A stretch of DNA of 64,000 bases. It comes from Streptomyces pilosus (GTDB taxonomy: Bacteria > Actinomycetota > Actinomycetes > Streptomycetales > Streptomycetaceae). The DNA is taken from NCBI RefSeq assembly GCF_014649835.1, contig NZ_BMTU01000003.1, forward strand, positions 558,001 to 622,000, written 5' to 3'. The notes beneath the pieces are model-generated. The model saw only the letters and a program-made list of their open reading frames with translations. It was not told the origin of the DNA and did not search any database. Below, one piece after another: positions 26,684 to 35,735 of the stretch; position 1 is the first letter of the stretch; each line of letters opens with the position of its first letter. The translations under genes were made by a program, and so were the position numbers.

Positions 26684-28489
26684 TCAGCCGAACAGGTTGT
26701 ACGCCTTCCAGCCGGTGCCGAAGTCCTTGCGGGCGGAGAAGATCCCACCGGACGTCTTGCCGTTGCCGTTGCCCGGGTACAGCCAGAGCTTGCCGGCCGA
26801 GTCACGGGCCAGCAGGTCCGCGTGACCGTCGCTGTTCACGTCGCCGACGGTGATCAGGGCGTTGAAGGTGCTGCTGGCGAACTTGCCGACGAGACGACGG
26901 GCCTCGAACGGAGCGGAGGCCTTGCCGGTGCCCCGGTAGAGGTAGGTCGAGCCGTCGGAGCCGCGGGCGAGGATGTCGGCCTTGCCGTCGTTGGTGAAGT
27001 CACCGTGACCACGGACCGCGTTGTACTGGCCCCAGCCCCCGCCGACCAGGCTCGGCGCGGCGAAGCCGCCGGCGCCGTTGCCCGGGTAGAGGTGGAGGTT
27101 GCCGGAGGAGTTCACCGCGAGCATGTCGGGCTTGTCGTCGCCGGTGACGTCACCGGGGACGAGGATCTGCTTGTGCTTGCCCCAGGCCTTCGCGACGAGC
27201 TTGGACTGCCAGTAGCCCTCGGCGCCGTCGGGGCCGGGGACGTAGCGGTCCCAGTACACGTCACCGTTGCCGACGCGGTACAGCAGGTCGTCGTAGTCGT
27301 CCACGTTCAGGTCGTTCTGGACGAGCAGGTTGACATTGCCGAAGTTGCCGAGGTTGTAGGTGCGGGTCAGACCCGTGACCTTGGAGTGCCAGCTGAACAG
27401 GCTGGCGTCCGAGGTGCGACGCGCCAGCAGGTCGGCGGTGTGGTCGGCGTTCCAGTTGGCGTCGTGGACCCGGGCGCGGAGCGGAGCGGCGTACGTGCTC
27501 ACCTTCGCGTACACGCCGTACTTGCCCTTGGCCGAGCAGTCGACGTCGCCCCAGGAGACGATGCCGACGAGCTTGCCGCCGGCCACCAGCGGGCCGCCGG
27601 AGTCACCGTTGCAGGTGGTCTCGGAGGTGGCGTCGTCACCGGTCGGAGCGGCACCGGCGCAGACCATGTGGCCGACGATGTAGTCCGAGCCGTACGCGGC
27701 CTGGCAGGCGGCGTTGGAGTTGATGTCGGCGTCCGCGACCTTGAGGGTCTGCGAGCCGCTGTCGGGGACGGTGGAGCTGGTGCGGCCCCAGCCGTACACC
27801 TTGGCGTCCGTGCCCGGGGCGTAGAGCGCCGTGTCGGTGTTCTGCATGATCGGCAGCGGCTTGGCCTTGACCGGAGAGGTCAGGGTGAGCACGGCCACGT
27901 CGTTGTCAATGGTGACCGGACTGTACTGCGGGTGGTGCCACTGACGGTACGCGCCGCGCAGCTCACCGCCGTGGAAGTCCCAGCTGCCGTCGGCGTTCTC
28001 GGTGGGGAGCTGGTCCGTGCCGGTGATGACCGTGCCGGTGGCGTACCACTTGATGCCCTTGACGCAGTGCGCGGCGGTGGCGACCTTCGACGGAGCGACG
28101 ACGACGCCGCCACAGAAGTAGCCGTTGCCCTCCGCGTCCGCGAAGTGGAGCTGCGCCATCCAGGGCGCCGCGGAGATGGTGGTCTCCTTGCCGCCGATGA
28201 TGCGCTGGGACGGCACGGTGGTCAGGGCCGACCGCGGCGCGGTGACGAGCTCCTGCTTGCTCGCCTCGTCGGCCTTCATCGCCTCGGCCGCGCGGGAGCG
28301 CAGCTCCCTCTGGGAGGGCGGAACGACCTTCTGCTGGGAGGCGGTGATCTCCGGACGCTCGCCGGCTTCCGCGGCGTGCGAGCCGGACATCGTCAGCACC
28401 GTGCCGCCCAGGGCGAGCGCGGTGGCGACGGCCGGTACCGCAAGTCTCATGCGGCGCTTGTGCCGACTACCACGGGTGCGTATCTGCAC
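26684..28489 (-). CDS. Secreted trypsin-like serine protease with VCBS/FG-GAP repeats
   Basis: The protein is 601 aa from GTG 28489, with GAGGGG 9 nt upstream; ATG 28450 is an alternative. An Arg-rich N-terminus and hydrophobic core form a signal peptide. After a propeptide of about 60 aa the mature enzyme begins at RIIGGKETT. The triad is His in ATAAHC (about 141), Asp in DNDVAVLTL (about 196) and Ser in CNGDSGGPL (about 295). From about 350 to the end there are FG-GAP/VCBS-like blade repeats (DVTGDDKPDML, DFTNDGKADIL, DVNSDGHADLL), each with a Ca-binding-like Asp cluster. They probably form a seven-bladed propeller for binding a polymer or surface. It stands alone between the tRNA and two small genes. 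Confidence 0.92.
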   Translation of the reverse strand: MQIRTRGSRHKRRMRLAVPAVATALALGGTVLTMSGSHAAEAGERPEITASQQKVVPPSQRELRSRAAEAMKADEASKQELVTAPRSALTTVPSQRIIGGKETTISAAPWMAQLHFADAEGNGYFCGGVVVAPSKVATAAHCVKGIKWYATGTVITGTDQLPTENADGSWDFHGGELRGAYRQWHHPQYSPVTIDNDVAVLTLTSPVKAKPLPIMQNTDTALYAPGTDAKVYGWGRTSSTVPDSGSQTLKVADADINSNAACQAAYGSDYIVGHMVCAGAAPTGDDATSETTCNGDSGGPLVAGGKLVGIVSWGDVDCSAKGKYGVYAKVSTYAAPLRARVHDANWNADHTADLLARRTSDASLFSWHSKVTGLTRTYNLGNFGNVNLLVQNDLNVDDYDDLLYRVGNGDVYWDRYVPGPDGAEGYWQSKLVAKAWGKHKQILVPGDVTGDDKPDMLAVNSSGNLHLYPGNGAGGFAAPSLVGGGWGQYNAVRGHGDFTNDGKADILARGSDGSTYLYRGTGKASAPFEARRLVGKFASSTFNALITVGDVNSDGHADLLARDSAGKLWLYPGNGNGKTSGGIFSARKDFGTGWKAYNLFG

Positions 28490-28525
28490 GCGGTAACCCC
28501 TCGGGTTGTACCGGCAGGGCGCGAC

Positions 28526-28561
28526 CGCCCCACCGGTGGAAACTGGGTCATCGGTGGGGCG
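28526..28561 (-). promoter_or_regulatory. Inverted repeat upstream of the protease gene
   Basis: CGCCCCACCG (28526-28535) and CGGTGGGGCG (28552-28561) form a perfect 10-bp pair with a 16-nt spacer, 37 nt before the protease start. It could be an operator or a 5' leader hairpin. The rest of the 304-nt gap 28490-28793 shows nothing I can name. Confidence 0.45.
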
Positions 28562-28793
28562 CGAAGAACATGCGGGCAGGCCTGATCCGAGGCCCCCCGG
28601 CCTCTCATGGCACTGCGGTGGAATCCCCCCACCTCGATCGGGTGATGATAAGCGCGTCAACTGCCGCTTGACCAGTGGCGAATGGGGTCACGGACGAAAA
28701 GGGTTCACGCCGCCACGCCGGGCCGCGACCGAGGACGACGCCGGTCGCCGCTGCCGGGCGGGAGGTCCGGCTCCGGCGGCTCCGTGGAAACGG

Positions 28794-29036
28794 TCACCGG
28801 TCCGGACTCCGGTGCGCCGATCTGGCGATCCAGGACCGGCAACCCCGGCGGGCAAGCGCACCCACGGCCAGGGACACGAGGATCGCCCCCCAGTCGATGA
28901 CATGGGGCAGCCCGGGGAAGAAGGCGAAGAAGGCGAGTGAGGCGGCCAGACCCACGACGAACGCGACGGTCCCCGCACGGCGCCGCCGTGTGCTCAACCG
29001 CTGATCCGTACGGGGATCACTGTGGTCTCCGATCAT
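28794..29036 (-). CDS. Small membrane protein, two helices
   Basis: The protein is 80 aa. The basic N-terminus is followed by TVAFVVGLAASLAFFAFF and HVIDWGAILVSLAVGALA, then a basic tail. It begins 7 nt after the stop of the upstream Cys-rich gene, so the two are probably cotranscribed. The ribosome site is weak. No family recognised; the short length makes it tentative. Confidence 0.45.
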   Translation of the reverse strand: MIGDHSDPRTDQRLSTRRRRAGTVAFVVGLAASLAFFAFFPGLPHVIDWGAILVSLAVGALARRGCRSWIARSAHRSPDR

Positions 29037-29043
29037 GAACGAC

Positions 29044-29508
29044 TCACTTCGTGATGTGGTGGCACTGGCTCACGCGCCGCACCCCGTTGACGTGGAGATG
29101 GGCGCAGGCCTTCCCGTATCGGGGCAGGGTCTGCGGGGAATTGCCCCGCATCGGGTCGATCCTGCACTCGCTGTGCGTCCTGCCGCGCGACGTGCGGTAG
29201 AGCTGATTGTCGGAGTCGGCGTAGGTGAAGTCGATCCGCCAGTTGCAGAAGCCGCTGCTCATCGCTCCGACGAAAGCGCAGTCGACTCCGGCGTTCTGGT
29301 AGGTGATCCTCCTGCCGCCTCCCTTGATGATGTGCGTGAACATGCAGCCGGTCGGAACCTTCATCGTCACGCCTCCCACGCTGTACTCGAAGGTCTGCAC
29401 GGGAGTTGATCCGACCGCTCCGGCGTGCGCACCGGTCGGCGTGGTCAGGACGAGTGCCCCCGCGGCGGTCAGGGCCGTGGTGAGGCGCGCGGCGTACTGC
29501 AAGACCAA
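29044..29508 (-). CDS. Small secreted protein with six cysteines
   Basis: The protein is 154 aa from TTG 29508, well placed after GGAAGGGG with a 6-nt spacer. Residues 1-30 are a signal peptide ending in GAHA. The mature part has six Cys spread evenly (GCMFT, DCAFV, FCNWR, ECRID, ACAHL, QCHHI), enough for three disulfides, and many aromatic and basic residues. No known fold recognised by eye. The small membrane protein gene follows within 10 nt. Confidence 0.7.
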   Translation of the reverse strand: MVLQYAARLTTALTAAGALVLTTPTGAHAGAVGSTPVQTFEYSVGGVTMKVPTGCMFTHIIKGGGRRITYQNAGVDCAFVGAMSSGFCNWRIDFTYADSDNQLYRTSRGRTHSECRIDPMRGNSPQTLPRYGKACAHLHVNGVRRVSQCHHITK

Positions 29509-29739
29509 GGCGGTCCCCTTCCGGTGTTCTCCTGCTGAGCACCCGGGACAACTGCCTCGTGCCGTGGTCGGTCACAGGAACTCCGTTGTTTCACTGCCGT
29601 GTGTGATCGGCGAACGACCGGCTGACCCGGGGCGCCCGGGGCGCCGGGGGCGTCGGGGTGGGTGTCGTGTGTGGGGCGTGGGGGTGAACGGTTAGCATCG
29701 CCCGTCAGCGGAGCAGCCGGCTGGAGTGAGGTGAGGAAC

Positions 29740-30633
29740 ATGGAGACGCCGAGGATCGCCGTCGCCGTCGTGACCATGGGGAACCGGCCGGCCGAGGTGG
29801 ACGCGCTGTTGGAGTCCGTGGCGAAGCAGGACGTGGCGCCCGCGCGGATCGTGATCGTGGGGAACGGCTGCCCGCTGCCCGAGTTCGCCCAGCGGCTGTC
29901 CCTGCCCGGTGAGGTCACCACCGTCGAGCTGGCGGAGAACCTCGGCTGCCCGGGCGGGCGGAACGTGGGGATCGAGCGGCTGCGGGAGTTCGGGGACGTG
30001 GACGTCGTCGTCGAACTGGACGACGACGGTCTGCTGGTCGACGCCGATGTGCTGCGCCGCGTGGGGGAGTTGTACGCGGCGGACGAGCGGCTCGGCGTCG
30101 TCGGCTTCCGGATCGCCGACGAGCTGGGGGAGACGCAGCGCCGGCACGTGCCCCGGCTCGGGAAGGCCGATCCGATGAAGGGCGGGTACGTCACCGGGTT
30201 CCTCGGGGGCGGGCACGCGCTGCGGATGACGATGCTCGACGAGATCGGTGACTGGCCCGGGGCGTTTTTCTTCGCGCATGAGGAGACCGACCTCGCCTGG
30301 CGCGCCGTCGACGCGGGGTGGCGGATCCTGTACGCGCCCGACCTGCTGCTCCAGCACCCGAAGACCTCCCCGGCCCGGCACGCCATCTACTTCCGGGTGA
30401 ACGCCCGCAACCGGGTCTGGCTGGTCCGGCGGCGGCTGCCGCTCGCGCTGATCCCCGTGCATCTCGGGGTGTGGGTGCTGCTCACCCTGCTGCGCAGCCG
30501 GTCGGTCCGGGGGCTGCGGGCCTGGTTCGGCGGGTTCGTGGAAGGGCTGCGGGAGCCGGCCGGGGAGCGGCGGGCCATGCGCTGGCGGACGGTGTGGCGG
30601 CTCACCCGGCTCGGCCGGCCGCCCGTCATCTGA
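29740..30633 (+). CDS. Family 2 glycosyltransferase
   Basis: The protein is 297 aa, GT-A fold. The N-terminal strand is AVAVVTMGNRPAEVDALLESV; the nucleotide-binding NLGCPGGRNVGIE is at about 67-79; the metal-binding acidic site is VVELDDDGLLVD near 90; and the base-like HEETDLAWRAVDAGW is near 180. A single hydrophobic segment (LIPVHLGVWVLLTLL) near 250 suggests membrane association. GAGGAAC precedes ATG 29740. It resembles rhamnosyl- or galactofuranosyl-type transferases, but the acceptor is unknown and no partner gene is adjacent. Confidence 0.88.
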   Translation: METPRIAVAVVTMGNRPAEVDALLESVAKQDVAPARIVIVGNGCPLPEFAQRLSLPGEVTTVELAENLGCPGGRNVGIERLREFGDVDVVVELDDDGLLVDADVLRRVGELYAADERLGVVGFRIADELGETQRRHVPRLGKADPMKGGYVTGFLGGGHALRMTMLDEIGDWPGAFFFAHEETDLAWRAVDAGWRILYAPDLLLQHPKTSPARHAIYFRVNARNRVWLVRRRLPLALIPVHLGVWVLLTLLRSRSVRGLRAWFGGFVEGLREPAGERRAMRWRTVWRLTRLGRPPVI

Positions 30634-30813
30634 CCCGCTCCGGCGGTCCGGCCCGCTGCCGTCACCTGACCTCAGGGGCAAACCCGCCGCACAAAAAGAA
30701 CGAGGGCCCGGTCGTTCACCTCTGCCGACCGGAACCCCCGTGTGCGGACCGGGCCGCGGCGGCGACACTCCCCCGAGTTGCGCGTACCACGCGCGCACCC
30801 CCGGGCCGGATCC

Positions 30814-30830
30814 GATGTAGTGATCACATC
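30814..30830. promoter_or_regulatory. Palindrome upstream of the AfsR-like gene
   Basis: GATGT-AGTGATC-ACATC is a near-palindrome with a perfect GTGATCAC core, 74 nt before the GTG start. It could be an operator. Nothing else in 30634-30903 stands out. Confidence 0.3.
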
Positions 30831-30903
30831 AGACTTTGCCAACGGATCGCTAACATGTGCTCCCTGGTTCTCTGTTCGGTCACCCGGAAGGCAGTGGTGC
30901 GGC

Positions 30904-33900
30904 GTGACACGGCGCGGACTGCGCTTCGGGCTGCTGGGGACACCGGTGCTGTACGACGGCGAGGGGTCTGACGTCCCCGGGTCGGTCCAGGTGATCGGGA
31001 GTCCCAAACTCCGTATCCTGCTGGCCGCGTTGCTGCTCGACGCCGGACGGGTCGTGTCCGTCGAGGCGCTGAAGGACGCGATGTGGGGCGGTGCGCCGCC
31101 CGTCTCCGCGCTGCCGTCGCTGCACAACCACGTCGCCCGGCTGCGACGGCTGCTGGACGACCCGGGCCGGCTGCTCACCGTGCCCAACGGATACCTGCTG
31201 CGGGTCGGCGAGGGCGAGCTGGACGTGCAGGTGTTCGACGCGCACACCGCCGCCGCCCGCGCCGCGCACACCGCCCGGGACTGGGAGCGGGTGACGCGTA
31301 CGTGTGCCGCCGCGCTCGCGCTGTGGCGGGGGAGCCCGCTGACCGGTCTGCCCCCGGAAGTGGGCGGCTACGCCCTGGCGCGCCGGCTGCGCGAGGCCCG
31401 GCTGCTGCTCCTGGAGTGGCGGTACGACGCCGAACTGGCCCGGGACACCGGCCGCCTGGCCGACCTCGTGCCCGAACTGGCGGCCCTGGCCGCCGAGCAT
31501 CCGCTGCGGGAGGCGTACCACCGCCAGCTGATGCTCGCCCTGCACCGCACCGGCCGCCGGGCGGAGGCGCTGGTGGTCCACCGGGACCTGCGGGCCCGGC
31601 TGGTGGACGAACTCGGCATCGAGCCGGGGCCGGGGGTGCGCGAGGCCCACGTGGAGGTGCTGCGGGGGAGGGGGGAGCGGCAGGAGCCCGGCCACGGTCC
31701 GTCCGCCGAGGCATCCGACGGCGCCGAGGCGCTGCCCCGCCCTGCCCAGGCGCCTGCCCGCCCCGCCCAGCTGCCGCCCGCGCCCGCCCACTTCACGGGG
31801 CGTGACGCGGTGCGGGACGAGCTGGTCCGGGTGCTCACCCGTGCGCCCCGGCCGGCCGGGCCCCCGGCCGTCGTCGTCAGCGGTACCGCGGGGGTCGGCA
31901 AGAGCGCGCTCGCGCTCCAGGTCGCGCACACCCTGACGGAACGTTTCAGCGACGGTCAGCTCTACGTCAACCTGCACGGAGCGACCCCCGGCATGACCCC
32001 CCTCACCCCCGCCCAGGCCCTCACCGCGCTCCTGCGCGACCTGGGCACCGACCCCTGCGCCGTCCCCGAACAGCCCGACGCGGCGGCCGCCCTGCTGCGC
32101 TCGCTGCTCGCGCCCACCCGCACCCTCCTGGTGCTGGACGACGCCGCGAACGCCGCGCAGGTCCGGCCGCTGCTGCCGGCCGGACCCGGCTGCGCGGTGA
32201 TCGTCACCAGCCGCTCGCCGCTCACCACGCTCGACGGCGCCGCCCGGGTCCCGCTCGCCCCGCTGTCCGACGAGGACAGCGCCGCCCTGCTGCGGGCGGT
32301 CTCCGGCAGGGACGGTCTCGGCGCCGGGCATCCGCTGGTCGCGCTCACCGGCCGGCTTCCGCTCGCCCTGCGGGTCGTCGCGGCCCGGCTCGCCGCGCGC
32401 CGGGCCCTGACGCCCGACGTCCTCGCCGGTCAGCTGTCCGCCACCGACAGCAGGTTGTCCCACCTGGAGTACGACGACCTCAGCGTCCGCCGCTCGCTGG
32501 CCGTGGCGCACGACGCGCTGGCCGTCTCCGACCGCGAGACGGACCGCGACGCGGCCCTCGCCCTGCGCCGCATCGGCGCGCTCGACCTGCCCGCCTACGG
32601 TGCGCCGCTGCTGGCCCGGCTCACCGGCACCGGCGAACGCCGGGCGGAGGCGGCACTGGACCGGCTGGTCGACGTCGCCCTCGTGGAGGAGACCGCGTAC
32701 GGCCGCTACGTCCCGCACGACCTGGTCCGTGACTTCGCCCGCGAACGCGCCCGGGCGGCCGCGCGGACCGACGCCGCGACACCCGGGGACACCGGCCCCG
32801 GGGCCGGTACGCCCGAGCATCCCGCCGGGACCGCCCTGCGCTGGTACGCCGCCGTCGCCGAACGCACCCTCACCGCGATCGTCGAACCCGGCCTCGACCA
32901 GGACGACCGCCGCCGCCCCACCCCGTCCCAGCCGCCCGGGCACGCCGACCGTGTCGCGTCCGTGCCCCCGTTCGCCGACGCGGCGGCGGCCTTCGCCTGG
33001 GGCGACCGGGAGCTGGAGAACATCGTCGCCCTCGTCGAGCGGTACGCCGGCGAGGACACCGGTGACGGCGCCGGCCGGGGCGCCCACGACGTCCACGTCG
33101 CCGTCCTCCTCCGCCTGCTCCACCCCTACCTCCTGCGCGGCGGCCGCGTCCCGGAGCTGGAGGTGCTCGGGCGGGCGGCCCTGCGGGTGGCGCGACGGCT
33201 CGGGGACGAGGCCGCCGAGGCGTGCGCGCTGGGGGACCTGTCGGGGATGCACTTCCTGACCGGCCGCACCGGCGAGGCCCTCGCCCTCACCGACCGCGCG
33301 CTGGAGCTCTGGCGGCGGCTCGGCGCCGTCTCCTGGATCCGGCGCGCCCTCAACAACCGGGGCCTGCTGCTCGAAGGGCTCGGCCGGTACGCCGAGTCGG
33401 AACGGGCCCTGCGGCAGAGCCTCACCCACTCACGGCGGCTGGCCGACCCCTACGGCGAGGCCGTCACCCTCAGCCACCTGGGCAACCTGTACGAGCACAC
33501 CGATCCGCGCGCCGCGATCGAGCAGCACCGGCGTTCGCTCGCGATCGGCGACCGGATCGCGGCGGTGATCGTGCAGCACTCCGCGCACTGCAACATCGGC
33601 TACGCCCACCTGCGGCTGGGCGAACCGGCCGCCGCCCTGCCGCACTTCGAGGAGAGCCTGCGCATCCTCGGCGGGCACGGCGACTGGCACGGCGAGTCGC
33701 AGACCCGGCTCGGGCTGGTGCGCGCCCTGCGGCTGCTGGGGCGCTCCGGCCGGGCCGACGCCGAGTGCGCGGAACTGCTGCGCCGCGCGGACGCCCGCGC
33801 CGACCGCTACACCGGCGGTCTGGCCCGCCACCAGTACGGTCTGCTGCTGCGCGAGCGGGGGCGGGTGGACGAGGCGCGGGAGCAGTGGCGGTCGGCGCTC

Positions 33901-33981
33901 GCCGCGCTGGACGGCACGGACGAGCGGGCCGTGGTCGAGGAACTGCGCGAGCTGGTGGCCGGGGCCCGGCCGGTGAGCTGA
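30904..33981 (+). CDS. AfsR/SARP-type regulator with NB-ARC and TPR domains
   Basis: The protein is 1025 aa. Residues 1-95 are a winged-helix DNA-binding domain (FGLLGTPVLYDG, SPKLRILLAALLLDAG, NHVARLRRLL). Residues 100-245 are the bacterial transcriptional activation domain (REAYHRQLMLALHRTGRRAEAL). An NB-ARC ATPase follows, with VSGTAGVGKSALALQVAH near 325, LLVLDDAANAAQVRPLL, and GRLPLALRVVAARLA. The C-terminus has TPR-like repeats (about 740-1000). It has the domain order of AfsR, which activates secondary metabolism, but no biosynthetic cluster adjoins it. The start GTG 30904 is supported weakly by GGAAGG. Its stop codon abuts that of the convergent polymerase gene. Confidence 0.9.
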   Translation: MTRRGLRFGLLGTPVLYDGEGSDVPGSVQVIGSPKLRILLAALLLDAGRVVSVEALKDAMWGGAPPVSALPSLHNHVARLRRLLDDPGRLLTVPNGYLLRVGEGELDVQVFDAHTAAARAAHTARDWERVTRTCAAALALWRGSPLTGLPPEVGGYALARRLREARLLLLEWRYDAELARDTGRLADLVPELAALAAEHPLREAYHRQLMLALHRTGRRAEALVVHRDLRARLVDELGIEPGPGVREAHVEVLRGRGERQEPGHGPSAEASDGAEALPRPAQAPARPAQLPPAPAHFTGRDAVRDELVRVLTRAPRPAGPPAVVVSGTAGVGKSALALQVAHTLTERFSDGQLYVNLHGATPGMTPLTPAQALTALLRDLGTDPCAVPEQPDAAAALLRSLLAPTRTLLVLDDAANAAQVRPLLPAGPGCAVIVTSRSPLTTLDGAARVPLAPLSDEDSAALLRAVSGRDGLGAGHPLVALTGRLPLALRVVAARLAARRALTPDVLAGQLSATDSRLSHLEYDDLSVRRSLAVAHDALAVSDRETDRDAALALRRIGALDLPAYGAPLLARLTGTGERRAEAALDRLVDVALVEETAYGRYVPHDLVRDFARERARAAARTDAATPGDTGPGAGTPEHPAGTALRWYAAVAERTLTAIVEPGLDQDDRRRPTPSQPPGHADRVASVPPFADAAAAFAWGDRELENIVALVERYAGEDTGDGAGRGAHDVHVAVLLRLLHPYLLRGGRVPELEVLGRAALRVARRLGDEAAEACALGDLSGMHFLTGRTGEALALTDRALELWRRLGAVSWIRRALNNRGLLLEGLGRYAESERALRQSLTHSRRLADPYGEAVTLSHLGNLYEHTDPRAAIEQHRRSLAIGDRIAAVIVQHSAHCNIGYAHLRLGEPAAALPHFEESLRILGGHGDWHGESQTRLGLVRALRLLGRSGRADAECAELLRRADARADRYTGGLARHQYGLLLRERGRVDEAREQWRSALAALDGTDERAVVEELRELVAGARPVS

Positions 33982-35673
33982 TCACTTGGCGTCGGCGTAG
34001 CACTCCACGACCGCCGTCGTGAAGGGGAACCGCACGGGCGTCGGCCCGAACGTCAGCCGGCCGGCCAGGTCGGCGGCCTGCCGGATCGCCTCCGTCACCG
34101 TCGCCGCCTCCTCCTCGGGGCAGTGCACGATCACCTCGTCGTGCTGGAAGAACACCAGTTCGGCCGCCATGCCGCTCAGTGCCTTCCGCAGCGCCGCGAG
34201 CAGCAGCAGGGCCCAGTCGGCGGCACTGCCCTGGACCACGAAGTTACGGGCGAAGCGGCCCCGGGCGCGGGCGTCGGTCGAGGCGTAGCCCGGGACCCAC
34301 GGACGGGACTCGGAGCCCTGCTCCTCCTCCGCGAGCGGGATGCCCGCCTCCTCCACCGCGTCGTCCGTGAGCCGCACGGCCGGCGGGCAGGTGCGGCCCA
34401 GCCAGGTCCGTACGAGCCGGCCCTCCTCGCCCGCGCGGGCGGCCTCGTCGACGTAGGCCACCGCCTTGGGGAAGCGGCGTCTGAGCGCGGCGAGGTTCTT
34501 CAGGCCGTCGCCGGAGGTCTGGCCGTAGACCGCGCCGAGGACGGCGAGCTTGGCCTGGGCGCGGTCGCCGGAGAAGGCCCGGTCGGACACCGACTGGTAG
34601 AGGTCGGTCTCCCGGCCGGCCACCTCCATCAGCCCGGGGTCGCGGGAGATCGCCGCCAGCACCCTCGGTTCCATCTGGTCGGCGTCGGCGACGACGAGCC
34701 GCCAGCCGGGGTCGGCGACGGCGGCGCGGCGGATCACCTTGGGGATCTGCAGGGCGCCCCCGCCGTTGGTCACCCAGCGGCCGGTGACGGTGCCGCCCGC
34801 GAGGAACTCGGGCCGGAAGCGGCCGTCACGCACCCAGTCCTGGAGCCAGGACCAGCCGTGGGCGACCCAGATCCGGTACAGCTTCTTGTAGGCGATCAGC
34901 GGTTCGACGGCCGGGTGGTCGAGGGACTCCAGCTCCCAGCGGCGGGTCGAGGAGACCTTGATGCCGGCCTGCGCGAACGCCCTGAGGACGTCGGCGGGCA
35001 GGTCGGGCCGGACCCGGCGGCCGAAGGCGGCGGACACCTCGTCGGCGAGCTCGGCGAGACGGCGGGGTTCGCCGCCGCCCGCGTACCGCTCGCCGAGCAG
35101 GTCGTGCAGCACCGCACGGTGCACGTCCGCCCGCCAGGGCAGCCCGGCGCGGTTCATCTCGGCAGCCACCAGCATGCCCGCCGACTCGGCGGCGGTCAGC
35201 AGCCGCATCCGCTCCGGGTGCGCGGTCGCCCCGGTGCGGCTCTGCTGCTCGGCGTAGACGGTGAGGAGGTCGGCCAGCGGCAGCGGGATGCCCCGCGGTT
35301 CGAAGAGGGAGGACTGGGCGCCCGGTTCGGCCTGGCGCTGCGGCGGATCGGGCGGCACCGGGCCGCCGCGCAGCCGGGCCAGCGCGGCGGCCGCCGAACG
35401 GGGTTCGCCGTACCGGCCCTCGTGGCCGAGCAGGAGCGTCTCGGCGGCCTCGACGTCGTACGCCCGCTCCACGCGCACGCCCGCGGCGAGCAGGCCCGGA
35501 TAGACCTCGGCGGTGGAACGCCACACCCAGCGCGTGACACCGGGACGGCTCCGCACGGCCTCGGCGGGGTCCCTCTCCCGCACCACCGGGCCGGAGGGCA
35601 GGCCGTCCGCGCCGAGGGGGGCGACGTCGACGCCGCCCTCCTCGGCCGGAGCGAGTGCCCATCGCCGGCTCAT
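33982..35673 (-). CDS. Family-A DNA polymerase-like protein (bifunctional 3'-5' exonuclease/polymerase type)
   Basis: The protein is 563 aa, shorter than Pol I, with no 5'-nuclease domain. Residues 1-220 correspond to a reduced 3'-5' exonuclease-like domain in which I do not see the usual DEDD set. The palm has motif A VVADADQMEPRVLAAIS near 329 (canonical DYSQIELR), motif B with QAKLAVLGAVYGQTSG, and motif C FFQHDEVIVH near 511. The catalytic Asp in A and HDE in C are present. Streptomyces carry this second polA-like gene besides the main Pol I; its role is not known. CACACT lies 6 nt before the ATG and may be a leaderless -10. Confidence 0.87.
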   Translation of the reverse strand: MSRRWALAPAEEGGVDVAPLGADGLPSGPVVRERDPAEAVRSRPGVTRWVWRSTAEVYPGLLAAGVRVERAYDVEAAETLLLGHEGRYGEPRSAAAALARLRGGPVPPDPPQRQAEPGAQSSLFEPRGIPLPLADLLTVYAEQQSRTGATAHPERMRLLTAAESAGMLVAAEMNRAGLPWRADVHRAVLHDLLGERYAGGGEPRRLAELADEVSAAFGRRVRPDLPADVLRAFAQAGIKVSSTRRWELESLDHPAVEPLIAYKKLYRIWVAHGWSWLQDWVRDGRFRPEFLAGGTVTGRWVTNGGGALQIPKVIRRAAVADPGWRLVVADADQMEPRVLAAISRDPGLMEVAGRETDLYQSVSDRAFSGDRAQAKLAVLGAVYGQTSGDGLKNLAALRRRFPKAVAYVDEAARAGEEGRLVRTWLGRTCPPAVRLTDDAVEEAGIPLAEEEQGSESRPWVPGYASTDARARGRFARNFVVQGSAADWALLLLAALRKALSGMAAELVFFQHDEVIVHCPEEEAATVTEAIRQAADLAGRLTFGPTPVRFPFTTAVVECYADAK

Positions 35674-35735
35674 GCCGCGAGTGTGGCAGGGGGGTGTGAC
35701 ATCGCACCCCGGGCCGGGCCGTCCGAAGGCCCGCT

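Noticed and set aside
30904..33981. AfsR-like gene as pathway-specific regulator of a secondary-metabolite cluster
   Set aside because: The adjacent genes (glycosyltransferase, polymerase, Clp-N) do not form a biosynthetic set.
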